A stretch of DNA of 64,000 nt from Abditibacteriaceae bacterium (GTDB taxonomy: Bacteria; Armatimonadota; Abditibacteriia; Abditibacteriales; Abditibacteriaceae). The DNA is taken from contig JAFAZH010000016.1 in assembly GCA_019239895.1 (NCBI GenBank), positions 26,611-90,610 on the forward strand, given 5' to 3'. The notes below the pieces were generated by a model, which did not search any database, had not been told where the DNA came from, and was given only the letters and a program-made list of their open reading frames with translations. This document shows, in pieces, positions 43,441 through 53,368 of the stretch. Position numbers and translations under genes: made by a program. The stretch's first letter is position 1. Each line of letters begins with the position of its first letter.

Positions 43441-43938
43441 ATGGTTGAACTAGTGCCGATGACTCACGCGGCTTTTGAAGTTTTTCTCGATTCAGCGGTG
43501 CGAGATTACGCTCAGGACAAAATCACAGCAGGCACTTGGAGCGAGGAGCAAGCTTTAGAACTCTCCACGCAAGAATTTCAAGCCCTCTTGCCCAATGGAG
43601 TAGATACGCCCGACCATTATCTGTTTACCATTGTGGCTCGTGACACTATCACGACTGAGACTCAAACTGCTGTGGGGATGCTGTGGTTTGCCATCAAAGA
43701 CTTTGGCGCAGGGCAGATAGCGTTCCTCTACAATTTTGAAATTGCAGAACCTTTTCGGCGGCGCGGTTATGGCACTCAGGCTCTCCAAGCTTTAGAGCAT
43801 GAAGTCGCGCAACTCGGACTGACGAAGATTGCCCTGCATGTCTTTGGGTATAACCAGGGAGCCTTCGCGCTTTACCAGAAGATGGGTTATGCTATCACCG
43901 ATATTAGCATGGCTAAAACTATCACCTCTCAGCCCTGA
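43441..43938 (+). CDS. GNAT family N-acetyltransferase
   Basis: 165 residues. The acetyl-CoA-binding loop is EPFRRRGYGTQALQALE (about 104-120), corresponding to the Q/R-x-x-G-x-G/A motif. The last strands KIALHVFGYNQGAFALYQKMGYA are typical of the GNAT C-terminus. An acidic stretch precedes strand 4. The acceptor substrate is unknown. It is divergent from hicAB and followed by the DUF4139 gene at 100 bp. Confidence 0.9.
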   Translation: MVELVPMTHAAFEVFLDSAVRDYAQDKITAGTWSEEQALELSTQEFQALLPNGVDTPDHYLFTIVARDTITTETQTAVGMLWFAIKDFGAGQIAFLYNFEIAEPFRRRGYGTQALQALEHEVAQLGLTKIALHVFGYNQGAFALYQKMGYAITDISMAKTITSQP

Positions 43939-44037
43939 TGATTGGGGCTGTCATTCTACTGCCAAGGTTGTTCGCATTGGAACTATTGGTGCGTGTTTGT
44001 GGTCGAATGCTGCAAATAATTACTTCGGGAGATGTTC

Positions 44038-46356
44038 ATGAAGCCATCCGCCTACTGCGTCCCTCGTCCCATTGCACTTCCTGTCCTCCTCGGCATCACC
44101 GCAGCCATCACCGGGCTGGCTGTTCCCGGTCTTGCCCAAACACCCAAGCTACAGGATTCTGCTGCACCTAACGTGATTCAGGGCGTGGAGAATTCTCCAC
44201 TTCCCTTACGCGCTGTCGTCCTCTTCAGCAGCGGCGTTGGTTATTTTCAGCACACCGGAACGGTGGATGGTGCTACTAACATCACGCTCTCGTTTCGGGC
44301 AGAGCAAATCAATGATATTCTCAAGTCCCTGGTGCTCTTTGATGCCAATGGCAACGTACGCCCGGTGACTTATACCACTAAAGATTCCATCTCACGCCGT
44401 TTGAGTGCAGCGGGACTGGACATCAATGGCACTATTACGCTCGGCACGCTGCTGCGCCAGTTTCAGGGAGCTATGATTCGTTTAACAGTGCGTGATGTTA
44501 AGGGCCATGAAGAAACGGTGGAAGGTCGCATTCTCAGCGTCAGCACGAAGCCTATACCACCGGCCCCTCTTGTGAGTTCCTCTCAAGCAGCTAACGCGGA
44601 TGAAACGCAAACGGTTGTTACCACAACTACAGACACTGAAACGCCACAGCTAGAAATTCTCAATATGCTGGTTACCTCTGGCGCTCGCCCAGCCTTACGT
44701 TCAGTTTCCCTGGAGAAAGTTCAACAGGTCGAACTGCTGGATGACCATCTTAACGGAGAACTACAAGAGAGCCTGAAATTATTAGCCACCGGACTAGATC
44801 AACAGCGTCGCACGGTGCAAGTCGCCTTTGGCGGCAATGGCAGCCGCGAGGTGCGGGCTGGTTATTTAGAGGAGATGCCCATCTGGAAAACCAGTTACCG
44901 CTTAGTGCTGGACAAGGCCCAAAAGCCCTACTTGCAAGGCTGGGGCATTGTCGAGAACACCACCGATGAAGATTGGAACGATATTCATCTCAGCCTGGTT
45001 TCAGGCCAGCCGATTAGCTTTATCCAAAACTTGTATCAACCGCTTTATATAGCACGACCCGAAGTGGAGCCACAAGTCGTTGGTTCTCCCCTGCCCCAAA
45101 CTTATGGGGAGCGCATTGATAACGCGCCTAAAAGACCGACGGCTTCTCCTGCTTTGGCGATACCACCTGTAAGCCCATCTGCGAACCCTGAATCTTCGAG
45201 CGCAGCAGTGGCAGGAAACGCGTCAAAGGCAGGCGGGGGGTTCACGACCACAGCACCTTCAATGATTACCTCGGCAGATGGGTCTCTTAGCGCGAGTGTT
45301 ACCAATGGCAAGCAAGAAGTGCAACACCGGAGAGAAGATATTGCGCTTTCTGCCCAGAAACTCGCGCAGAGCATCGCAGCCCAGGCGCAGGGAGCCGAGC
45401 GCGGCGACCTCTTTGAATATGCCATCAGCCAACCCGTAACGCTACCGCGTCAGCAGGCCGCGATGGTGCCGATTGTTAGCCAATCCATTGATGGCGAACG
45501 AGTTTCAATTTATGACCCCGCCTCTTCGGACAAGCGCGCACTCAACGGCTTTCGCTTGAAGAATACAACAGGGCTGCATCTTTCCGGTGGCCCTATCACG
45601 GTCTTTCAGGAAGGCGGCTATGCCGGTGATGCGCAGATTAACAGCGTGCAACCCGGCGAAGATCGCTTAATCTCTTATGCGGTTGACCTGGACTTAGTAG
45701 TAGACCACAAGCAGCCTGAAGCGACCGAAGAAATAACGGCGCTGTCCATCAAGAAAGGCGTGCTGTTCAGCACCCAGAAACAGCGTCAGGTCAACCTCTA
45801 CAACTTCCGCAACAAGAGCGATGCTGCTAAGACGGTATTGGTGCAACAAGCCATTCAACCGGAGTGGGTGCTTGCGGCACCCGCCACGCCTGCTGAGAAA
45901 ACAGCCGATCAATACCGCTTTAAAGTCGAGGTGCCCGCCAGCAAAACAGCCGAGTTAAAGGTCGTAACGGAACACCCGCAAAGTGAAGAGGTGGCCTTGC
46001 TGGATGAATCCTTAGACACTCTCATAGAGTATGTCCACAACACCCAGGTATCGCCTCAACTGCGAGCCAGTCTGGTTCAAATAGTGGAGCGTCGCCGTAA
46101 GCTGGGGAACTTTCATCAGCAACTCGTTAGCCGCGAAAACGAGATTAAAACCATTGACCACGAGCAGAGCCGCATCCGCCAGAACATGGCTCAACTCAAT
46201 CGCACCAATCCTCTCTACTTGCAGTATGTTAAAAAGCTAACCTGGCAAGAAGCGCGCATTGAAAAGTTGCGCCAGGAAATTGTGGCAATTCGTGCTCGTG
46301 AATTAAATGCACGGCAGGAACTCACCAGATTTACCGATAGCTTAAGCGTTGGCTAG
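44038..46356 (+). CDS. Exported DUF4139 domain protein
   Basis: About 772 residues. The ATG at 44038 is preferred because GGGAG lies 6 nt upstream; 44032 is too close. A signal peptide ends near GLAQTPK. The N-terminal region contains LFSSGVGYFQHTGTVDG and FRAEQINDILKSLVLFD, and DUF4139 features WKTSYRLVLDKAQKPYLQGW and IVENTTDEDWNDIHLSLVSG appear around 285-335. A low-complexity region rich in Ala/Ser/Pro follows (about 350-430), then a beta-rich part and a C-terminal coiled coil (about 690-765). DUF4139 proteins are thought to sit in the periplasm, with unknown function. Confidence 0.82.
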   Translation: MKPSAYCVPRPIALPVLLGITAAITGLAVPGLAQTPKLQDSAAPNVIQGVENSPLPLRAVVLFSSGVGYFQHTGTVDGATNITLSFRAEQINDILKSLVLFDANGNVRPVTYTTKDSISRRLSAAGLDINGTITLGTLLRQFQGAMIRLTVRDVKGHEETVEGRILSVSTKPIPPAPLVSSSQAANADETQTVVTTTTDTETPQLEILNMLVTSGARPALRSVSLEKVQQVELLDDHLNGELQESLKLLATGLDQQRRTVQVAFGGNGSREVRAGYLEEMPIWKTSYRLVLDKAQKPYLQGWGIVENTTDEDWNDIHLSLVSGQPISFIQNLYQPLYIARPEVEPQVVGSPLPQTYGERIDNAPKRPTASPALAIPPVSPSANPESSSAAVAGNASKAGGGFTTTAPSMITSADGSLSASVTNGKQEVQHRREDIALSAQKLAQSIAAQAQGAERGDLFEYAISQPVTLPRQQAAMVPIVSQSIDGERVSIYDPASSDKRALNGFRLKNTTGLHLSGGPITVFQEGGYAGDAQINSVQPGEDRLISYAVDLDLVVDHKQPEATEEITALSIKKGVLFSTQKQRQVNLYNFRNKSDAAKTVLVQQAIQPEWVLAAPATPAEKTADQYRFKVEVPASKTAELKVVTEHPQSEEVALLDESLDTLIEYVHNTQVSPQLRASLVQIVERRRKLGNFHQQLVSRENEIKTIDHEQSRIRQNMAQLNRTNPLYLQYVKKLTWQEARIEKLRQEIVAIRARELNARQELTRFTDSLSVG

Positions 46357-46406
46357 TAAAACTTCAATAATTAATTCATCCTCTCAGCATTTCAGCCTAA
46401 GCTTTA

Positions 46407-46438
46407 GCAGATAGAATAACGACCAAGCTGATAGAATA
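46407..46438 (+). promoter_or_regulatory. Imperfect direct repeat upstream of the PEP carboxykinase gene
   Basis: GCAGATAGAATA (46407-46418) and GCTGATAGAATA (46427-46438) differ at one base and are 20 bp apart, close to two helical turns. The pair lies about 170 bp upstream of the ATG at 46610, in a 253-bp gap without another recognisable feature, and could be a tandem operator. No regulator is assigned. Confidence 0.35.
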
Positions 46439-46609
46439 AGCTAATAATATCGCCGCAAAGCACTGGCTTACTTGGCTATCTGGGGTCGCCTCCTTGCCTT
46501 GGATACCGGTTTGCACATAAATCAGCAAGAAGACGAATGGGATAATTATTGTCGAGGTTACGCTTGTAGTAACACTCTAGCAACGGTTACGGAGAGAGTC
46601 TTAATCCTT

Positions 46610-48436
46610 ATGCAGATACCAGAATATGTTAGCAACGAACGGCTTATCAAGTGGGTGCGGCAGATGGTTGCCCTCTGCCAACCGGATGCTGTCCATTGGT
46701 GTGATGGTTCGCCAGAAGAATATGACCAACTCTGCAACCAATTAATTGAGGCAGGCACCTTCACGCGCTTGAACCAAGAGAAACGTCCCCATAGCTTTCT
46801 GGCTCGCTCTGATCCCAACGATGTGGCTCGTGTGGAAGACCGCACTTTTATCTGTAGCATCAGCAAGGGCGATGCGGGGCCAACCAATAACTGGGTTGCC
46901 CCTCGTGAGATGAAAGCCACGCTTCATACACTGTTCGAGGGCTGTATGCGCGGGCGCACCATGTATGTCATTCCCTACAGCATGGGGCCATTAGGTTCTC
47001 CCCTGGCGCACATTGGCGTCGAGCTTAGCGACTCTGCCTATGTCGCGGTGAGTATGCGGATCATGACGCGCATGGGGCGTGGGGTCTATGATGTCTTGGG
47101 GGACAAGGGCGAGTTTATCCCCTGTTTACACTCCGTCGGGATGCCTTTGGAGCCGGGGCAACCGGACGTGCCCTGGCCTTGTAACAAAGACAGCAAATAT
47201 ATCGTGCATTTCCCGGAAGAGCGTTCGATCTGGTCGTATGGGAGTGGCTATGGCGGCAACGCGCTTTTAGGCAAAAAGTGCTTTGCCTTGCGTATCGCTT
47301 CGGGTATGGCGCGGGCTGAGGGCTGGCTGGCCGAGCACATGCTCATTCTGGGGGTTGAATCACCAGAAAAAGAAAAGACTTATATTGCCGCCGCTTTTCC
47401 CAGTGCCTGTGGCAAGACCAACTTCGCCATGCTGATTCCCCCGACGGCAATGGAAGGCTGGAAGGTCACCACCGTGGGCGATGATATTGCCTGGATTAAA
47501 CCAGGTAAAGACCGGCAACTGTATGCGATTAACCCTGAAAGCGGTTATTTCGGGGTCGCCCCTGGCACTTCGTGGGACACCAACCCGAATGCAATGGCCT
47601 CCATGAGCAAAAACACCATCTTCACCAACGTGGCCCTCACACCTGATGGAGATGTCTGGTGGGAAGGCTTAACCAAGGAGAAGCCGCCTAAGCTGATTGA
47701 CTGGCTGGGCCAGGAGTGGACGCCCGATTGTGGACGCAAAGCCGCCCACCCAAACGCTCGTTTCACCGCCCCCGCCAGTCAATGCCCCTGCATTGACCCC
47801 GATTGGGAAAACCCACAGGGTGTGCCCATCAAAGCCTTTGTGTTTGGCGGCAGGCGCAGCACTTTGATGCCCCTCGTTTATCAGGCTTTCAACTGGATTT
47901 ATGGCGTCTATCTCGCCGCTACAATGGGTTCGGAAACCACCGCCGCGGCAGCAGGCAATATTGGTGTCATCCGCCGCGACCCCTTTGCCATGCTGCCCTT
48001 CTGTGGCTACCACATGGCTGATTACTTCAACCACTGGTTAGAGTTTGGCCGTTTGATTCCCAACCCGCCGCGCATCTTCAACGTCAACTGGTTTCGCACT
48101 GATGAAAATGGCAACTTCCTGTGGCCCGGCTTTAGCGACAACATGCGCGTGCTCAAGTGGATTGTGCAGCGCGCCAATGGCCAGGCGGTGGGCATCGAAG
48201 GCCCCATCGGTTGGATGCCGCGTTATCGAGACTTAGACTGGCGGGGGTTGGAAGATTTCTCCCGCGAGCGTTTTCATGAACTGATGTCCGTAGACCGCAA
48301 CGAGTGGAACGCTGAAATCCTCTCGCATGAAGAGTTGTTCATCAAGCTCTATGACCGACTGCCAAAAGAACTACTGTCGGTGCGCGACTTGATCTTATCG
48401 AGTCTGTGGCGCTCACCGGAGCATTGGGAGATTTAA
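46610..48436 (+). CDS. pckG: Phosphoenolpyruvate carboxykinase (GTP)
   Basis: 608 residues from ATG 46610, with GGAGAGAG upstream; the frame is open further 5' but the protein then exceeds the usual 600-620. The GTP-type signature is [16 protein letters not shown] with P-loop Cys267, the reactive cysteine of GTP-dependent enzymes. Substrate and Mn2+-binding regions such as [17 protein letters not shown] and [17 protein letters not shown] [10 protein letters not shown] are complete. The enzyme converts oxaloacetate and GTP to phosphoenolpyruvate, CO2 and GDP, committing carbon to gluconeogenesis; it fits an organism that grows on non-sugar products of polysaccharide breakdown. It is convergent with the DUF5996 gene. 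Confidence 0.97.
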   Translation: MQIPEYVSNERLIKWVRQMVALCQPDAVHWCDGSPEEYDQLCNQLIEAGTFTRLNQEKRPHSFLARSDPNDVARVEDRTFICSISKGDAGPTNNWVAPREMKATLHTLFEGCMRGRTMYVIPYSMGPLGSPLAHIGVELSDSAYVAVSMRIMTRMGRGVYDVLGDKGEFIPCLHSVGMPLEPGQPDVPWPCNKDSKYIVHFPEERSIWSYGSGYGGNALLGKKCFALRIASGMARAEGWLAEHMLILGVESPEKEKTYIAAAFPSACGKTNFAMLIPPTAMEGWKVTTVGDDIAWIKPGKDRQLYAINPESGYFGVAPGTSWDTNPNAMASMSKNTIFTNVALTPDGDVWWEGLTKEKPPKLIDWLGQEWTPDCGRKAAHPNARFTAPASQCPCIDPDWENPQGVPIKAFVFGGRRSTLMPLVYQAFNWIYGVYLAATMGSETTAAAAGNIGVIRRDPFAMLPFCGYHMADYFNHWLEFGRLIPNPPRIFNVNWFRTDENGNFLWPGFSDNMRVLKWIVQRANGQAVGIEGPIGWMPRYRDLDWRGLEDFSRERFHELMSVDRNEWNAEILSHEELFIKLYDRLPKELLSVRDLILSSLWRSPEHWEI

Positions 48437-48455
48437 TTGTCGTTTAGACCGGGCA

Positions 48456-49373
48456 CTAATCCCGTTCTAATTCCTGGCGATTCCACTGGGCGAGGTTAGC
48501 GCCCGCTTCGTAAGTGCTTTGTAAGAATTCCATCAATGTCGCTTGCGGGTCAGCCGCCTGGCGCACATCATCATAAAGCAGGATGAACTCGAACATCTCT
48601 GGACTGTAAAACGCCTGGCTTGGACGAATCACAGCTTTGTCCAGACCAGGGGGCGCAGGAGCAGCATAAGCATAAAACGCGGGGGCTTGGATGGCACCAC
48701 TGCCCGGCCAGAAACCACAGCTTATCACCTCATGCGAATAGCCTTCGCGTGTCATCGCATCAGCATCTGGACGGGCCGGAGCGCGGCGACCCGAAAAGCG
48801 CGAAACGGCCAGGTCAAAGCTACCCCAGAAGAAATGCACCGGGCTGCATTTGCCCAGGAAGCGTCCCCTGAACTCTTTGAACACTTTATCGGACTGCACT
48901 AAAATGCGCCAGCAGCGGTGGACATATTCGGCATCATAAGCGGCGTGCTGGTAATCTGCCTCAAAAGGTATCGGATCAGGAACTTCAACGGGCGTGGTAT
49001 AGATTTTGATGCGAATGCCCAATGCCTCTAAGGTGGACATCAGCTCTTGGTAGAAAGCAGCGACAGCACACGGCTTTAAAGCGATCCTTCTCGTGGCTCC
49101 ACTATCAGTGCAAATGAGGAGTTGGTGGTCAATAAAATCAAAGTCAATCTCGAAACTTCCGTCACCATAAGGAATGGGTGAGGTGGTCAGCCCGCGTGCC
49201 GTCACATAAAGCGGCACCTGCCACCAATGATTGACCATTGGACTCTGCACCAGCCGGATTTTGCCGACGATCTGCGTCCACATATGCAGCGTGGCATAGG
49301 TGTCCTGCCACTCCTGCAATGGCAAAGCAGGCCAGATTGTTGCTCTTTCGTCCATGCGACCATCATCAGCCAT
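48456..49373 (-). CDS. DUF5996 family protein
   Basis: 305 residues from ATG 49373 (GGAGG upstream; a longer start at 49412 is possible). Conserved pieces are WPALPLQEWQDTYATLHMWTQ and RLVQSPMVNHWWQVPLYVTA near the N-terminus and HFFWGSFDLAVSRFSGRRAP and SCGFWPG in the second half, matching DUF5996. These soluble cytoplasmic proteins have no known activity. The many Trp/His residues could line a binding pocket. The gene is convergent with pckG, with 19 bp between stops and no visible terminator. Confidence 0.85.
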   Translation of the reverse strand: MADDGRMDERATIWPALPLQEWQDTYATLHMWTQIVGKIRLVQSPMVNHWWQVPLYVTARGLTTSPIPYGDGSFEIDFDFIDHQLLICTDSGATRRIALKPCAVAAFYQELMSTLEALGIRIKIYTTPVEVPDPIPFEADYQHAAYDAEYVHRCWRILVQSDKVFKEFRGRFLGKCSPVHFFWGSFDLAVSRFSGRRAPARPDADAMTREGYSHEVISCGFWPGSGAIQAPAFYAYAAPAPPGLDKAVIRPSQAFYSPEMFEFILLYDDVRQAADPQATLMEFLQSTYEAGANLAQWNRQELERD

Positions 49374-49595
49374 CACTGCCTCCACACTGTAACCTTTTTT
49401 AGAGCTTATCATGACGGGCAGAGCTAGGAGTCGTGTCTATTCCCAATTTTCCGCTTAATCCATCCGTCCGTTTGATCCTCCACAGCGTCAGCCCCGTATC
49501 TTCTCCAGTTGTCACCCCATACTCATGCGATATGTCACGCGTTTAAGCGTATAACTGAGCAGTGGCCGCAAGTGTATGCAAGGAGTGGACAGTAG

Positions 49596-49625
49596 TTGCA
49601 TTAAGTAGGCGATTAAGGTTACAAT
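49596..49625 (+). promoter_or_regulatory. Possible promoter of the GH28-GH97 pair
   Basis: TTGCAT (49596-49601) and TACAAT (49620-49625) are 18 bp apart, about 110 bp upstream of the GH28 ATG. The -35 is weak. The rest of the 361-bp gap 49374-49734 contains no gene or repeat that can be supported. Confidence 0.3.
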
Positions 49626-49734
49626 CATGTATCTCATCCAGAAAACATAAGCAAAATGCCTGCATTTTAAGTTGTAGTTCTCGCACCTTCGCCAGAAGAT
49701 GCCTACTATCGCAGGTTTTGAAAGGGAATTGTTG

Positions 49735-51330
49735 ATGACAACAAAACAGCTTAAGGCCGCGCTTTTAAGCGTATTGGCGGTAACTAATGGGTGCATCATC
49801 AGTGGTCGAATCAGGGCGCTTCGAGCGGCTACCGAGCCAGTGATCTCGTTAACGGCAGATGCGACTGGCGTCTATAGCGTGCGGGCCTTTGGTGCCAAAG
49901 GTGATGGGACGACGCTCGACACGTCCGCGATCAACCACGCTATTGAGGTGGCAGCGGCGGGCGGGGGTGGCACGGTGCGCTTTCCAGCTGGCACTTATCT
50001 CTGCCGATCTATTCACTTAAAAAGCAACATCACGCTGTACCTCGACCCTGGTGCGACTATCCTGGCTGCGCCTACCCCATCCGATGGTCAGGGCGGATAC
50101 GATGCGGCAGAGCCTAATGCGTGGGATAAATACCAGGATTTTGGCCATAGCCACTGGCACAATAGCTTGATCTGGGGCGAGGACATTCAGAATGTGTCCA
50201 TCTTCGGCCCCGGCTTGATCTATGGCAAGGGCTTAACCAGGGGCCGGGGAGCCACCGATCCGGGGGTAGGCAATAAGTCTATTAGCTTGAAGAACTGTCG
50301 CAACATAACCTTACGCGATTTTTCGATCCTCCAGGGTGGGCACTTTGGTGTGCTGGCGACAGGAGTTGATAACCTCACGCTGGATAACCTGAAAATTGAC
50401 ACTAACCGCGATGGAATGGATATTGACTGCTGCCGTAATGTGCGTATTGCCAATTGCAGTGTAAATTCGCCGTGGGACGATGGCATTTGCTTGAAGAGTT
50501 CCTTTGGCCTGGGGGTCGCTCTCGCCACTGAAGATGTGACGATTACCAATTGCCAGGTCACGGGCTACGACACCGGAACATTTCTCGATGGCACCTTCCA
50601 GGTCAAGGGCGATAAGCTGCCCGATGGTGCCCCCACGGGCCGCATCAAATTTGGTACTGAATCGAACGGTGGCTTCAAAAACATCACCATCTCCAACTGC
50701 ATCTTTACCCATTGTCGGGGGCTGGCACTGGAAACAGTGGATGGAGGGCTGCTCGAAGATGTCACGATTACCAATATCACCATGCGTGACATCATGAACT
50801 CCCCCATTTTCTTACGTCTGGGCAGCCGAATGCGCGGGCCTGCCGGGGCCGCCGTGGGTGCTTTACGACGGGTCACCCTCAGTAACATTGTCGTCTACAA
50901 CGCCGATCCGCGCTATAGTTCAATCATCAGCGGTATTCCCGGTCACGATATTGAAGATGTGCGGCTCAACAATATCCGCATCTACTATCAGGGTGGAGGC
51001 ACAAAGCAGCAGGCTCTGCTGACGCCACCAGAAGAAGAGAAAACATATCCAGAACCTAAGATGTTTGGCGTGATGCCTGCCTACGGCTTCTTTCTCCGTC
51101 ATGTGCAGGGGATCGAGATGAGCAATGTCGAGGTTAGCCACCTAAAAGAAGATGCCCGTCCCGCTTTTGTCCTCAGCGATGTGAAAGGGGCCGACTTCCA
51201 ACACCTGAAAGCCCAGCATGACCCTGGCGTGTCAACTTTTGCCTTACAGAATGTAGAAGACTTCACCATTTCACAGACCAGAGCCGTGCCCGATACGCGG
51301 TTGGAGCGCGTGGAGCATAAGGAGTTTTAA
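49735..51330 (+). CDS. Exported polygalacturonase-type glycoside hydrolase, GH28
   Basis: About 531 residues from ATG 49735, 8 nt after AAAGGG. An N-terminal signal region precedes VRAFGAKGDGTTLDTSAINHAI, the usual start of the GH28 beta-helix, and SNITLYLDPGATILA. The catalytic aspartates lie in TNRDGMDID (Asp226, Asp230) and SPWDDGICLKS (Asp248/Asp249); RIKFGTESNGGFKNI is the GH28 R-I-K-like substrate-binding strand. This layout fits exo-acting polygalacturonases or rhamnogalacturonases, which hydrolyse galacturonic-acid bonds in pectin. It is 50 bp upstream of the GH97 gene. Confidence 0.93.
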   Translation: MTTKQLKAALLSVLAVTNGCIISGRIRALRAATEPVISLTADATGVYSVRAFGAKGDGTTLDTSAINHAIEVAAAGGGGTVRFPAGTYLCRSIHLKSNITLYLDPGATILAAPTPSDGQGGYDAAEPNAWDKYQDFGHSHWHNSLIWGEDIQNVSIFGPGLIYGKGLTRGRGATDPGVGNKSISLKNCRNITLRDFSILQGGHFGVLATGVDNLTLDNLKIDTNRDGMDIDCCRNVRIANCSVNSPWDDGICLKSSFGLGVALATEDVTITNCQVTGYDTGTFLDGTFQVKGDKLPDGAPTGRIKFGTESNGGFKNITISNCIFTHCRGLALETVDGGLLEDVTITNITMRDIMNSPIFLRLGSRMRGPAGAAVGALRRVTLSNIVVYNADPRYSSIISGIPGHDIEDVRLNNIRIYYQGGGTKQQALLTPPEEEKTYPEPKMFGVMPAYGFFLRHVQGIEMSNVEVSHLKEDARPAFVLSDVKGADFQHLKAQHDPGVSTFALQNVEDFTISQTRAVPDTRLERVEHKEF

Positions 51331-51380
51331 GCGATCAAGGCATAGCAGCGATTGAAATCAACAGGAGGGGTAAAACGTCT

Positions 51381-53282
51381 ATGTCCAGGAAACTACGAAT
51401 TTTCTATAGCGTAAGCCTGATGTTAATGGTGAGTCTGGCACGGGTCGGCCAGGCAGCTAATGAGAACGTCATCGTTAGCCCCAATGGTCAGGTGCAAGCC
51501 AGAGTCTTCTTGCAAGGTGGGCAACTGAGTTATGCAGTAACCTTTCGCACTAAGCCAGTCATCGAAGTCTCGCCCATCAGGATTACGATAGCTGGTCAAG
51601 ACCTCACCAGCAATGTCGCTGTGTCCTTGACGCAACCATATCAGGTGCAAGAGAGTTTTCCGTGGTATGGCAGCCATGCCCTGGCTACCAATCACTGCAA
51701 CGGTGCCACGATTGCGCTCCGTGACCTGAAGAGCAACACCTCTTACACCCTGGATGTGCGAGCCTATAATGATGGCATGGCGTTTCGCTATAGCGTGCCG
51801 GGCAACGACCAAGCCCGCGTGCCCGATGAAACTACGGCCTTTCTGATTCCGGCTGGCAGCGTCGTCTGGCATCATAATCTGCGTGGTCATTACGAAGGCA
51901 ATCATAGCCGGAATGATGTCGCTACAATCGCAGCCGGTGAATGGGCTGCGCCGCCCCTGACCTATAAACTGCCGGACGGTGCTGGTTATGCTTCTATCAC
52001 TGAAGCTAACCTCGTTAATTATCCCGGCATGGCCTTGCAAGCCGATGGACAGCGTGGTTTCAATATAGGGCTAGGGCACAAGCACCCCATCTCTTATCCC
52101 TTCGAGTTGCGTTATAAAGAGGACATTGAGCGCGTCTCTAAACCGGCAGCGATGACTGGCACCATTACCTCGCCCTGGCGCGTGGTCTTGATTGGCCCTG
52201 ATCTCAATACTCTTGTGAACAGCGATATAATTCCCAGTCTGTGTCCACCGCCCGACAAGGCTCTCTTTCCCGACGGCATTAAAACCGGGTGGGTCAAACC
52301 AGGACGGGCAGTATGGGCTTATCTTGATGGCGGAGCCAGAACCCTGGAAGGTGCTAAGGAATTTTGTAAGATGGCTGGTCAATTAGGCTTTCAATATAAC
52401 GTTATCGAAGGCTATTGGGAGAAGTGGAGCGATGCCGAAATAAAAGACATGGTCGCCTATGCAGCGCAACAGGGGGTAGGTATCTGGGTCTGGAAACACT
52501 CGAAACAACTGCGCGATGCCACTGTGCGGCACCAGTTTTTTCAGCGGTGCCATGATCTTGGAGTGGTTGGGGTCAAGATAGACTTCTTTGACAACGAAGC
52601 CAAAGAGCTGATTGATCTCTACCAGGCGATTCTCAGGGAGACCGCTGAGTCTCACCTGATGGTGAATTTTCATGGCAGTAATAAGCCGACTGGTGAAGCC
52701 CGCACCTGGCCCAATGAACTCACTCGTGAAGCGGTGCATGGCATGGAAGGGCGCATGACAACGCCAGGCCAACGTGCCCTGCACGATGTGACGTTGCCCT
52801 TTACGCGCTATCTGGCAGGCCCGGCAGATTATACTCCAGTGCATTTTGGGGCGCGACGGGCCGATACCTCTTGGGCGCACCAAATCGCCAGTGGCGCGAT
52901 CTTTACCTCACCCTTATTGACCTATGCCGCTAACCCGACGAACCTCCTGAGCAACCCGGCGGTTGACCTGATAAAGAGCATTCCCAGTGTCTGGGATGAA
53001 ACTGTTGTTTTGCCACCCTCGGAGATCGGTGAGGTGGCGATTTTTGCGCGGCGCACAGGCACCACCTGGTTTCTGGCTGTCATGAATGGCACGACCGCCA
53101 GAACCATCAATCTCCCGCTCTCCTTTCTCGCCGCAGGTTCTTATCATGCTATGCTGGTGCGCGATGATAAGAATGATGGGGGCGCAGTGCAGATTGAGCA
53201 CACAACTGAAAAACGCAGCAATTCATTATCCATTGATTTGCGCTCTGGCGGTGGCTTCATCGCCCGCTTCACTCAGGAATGA
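51381..53282 (+). CDS. Exported GH97 glycosidase (alpha-galactosidase-like)
   Basis: 633 residues. A signal peptide ends near VGQAANE. The N-terminal beta-sandwich (about 30-270) is followed by the TIM barrel with KTGWVKPGRAVWAYLDGG and GVWKHSKQLRD-like WVWKHSK. VKIDFFDNEAKEL places a nucleophile candidate at Asp401 on the barrel strand, as in the retaining alpha-galactosidase branch (the SusB branch is inverting and uses a glutamate base), so alpha-galactosidase activity is inferred. A C-terminal all-beta domain ends the protein. It is directly downstream of GH28 and faces the GH27 alpha-galactosidase gene. Confidence 0.92.
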   Translation: MSRKLRIFYSVSLMLMVSLARVGQAANENVIVSPNGQVQARVFLQGGQLSYAVTFRTKPVIEVSPIRITIAGQDLTSNVAVSLTQPYQVQESFPWYGSHALATNHCNGATIALRDLKSNTSYTLDVRAYNDGMAFRYSVPGNDQARVPDETTAFLIPAGSVVWHHNLRGHYEGNHSRNDVATIAAGEWAAPPLTYKLPDGAGYASITEANLVNYPGMALQADGQRGFNIGLGHKHPISYPFELRYKEDIERVSKPAAMTGTITSPWRVVLIGPDLNTLVNSDIIPSLCPPPDKALFPDGIKTGWVKPGRAVWAYLDGGARTLEGAKEFCKMAGQLGFQYNVIEGYWEKWSDAEIKDMVAYAAQQGVGIWVWKHSKQLRDATVRHQFFQRCHDLGVVGVKIDFFDNEAKELIDLYQAILRETAESHLMVNFHGSNKPTGEARTWPNELTREAVHGMEGRMTTPGQRALHDVTLPFTRYLAGPADYTPVHFGARRADTSWAHQIASGAIFTSPLLTYAANPTNLLSNPAVDLIKSIPSVWDETVVLPPSEIGEVAIFARRTGTTWFLAVMNGTTARTINLPLSFLAAGSYHAMLVRDDKNDGGAVQIEHTTEKRSNSLSIDLRSGGGFIARFTQE

Positions 53283-53368
53283 TTGATGGTGAAGTTGGTG
53301 GCAGATAGCGGCTCTGCTGTCTATCAATAAGTCTTATATGCTACACCAAGGGGCAGGGATAGCTGATT

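Noticed and set aside
46472..46609. N-terminal extension of PEP carboxykinase from TTG 46472
   Set aside because: It adds 46 residues not found in the family; the ATG at 46610 gives the usual length and has GGAGAGAG upstream.
49512..49799. 95-codon - strand frame upstream of GH28
   Set aside because: It overlaps the GH28 start and signal region, has no ribosome binding site and no similarity to any known protein; taken as chance.
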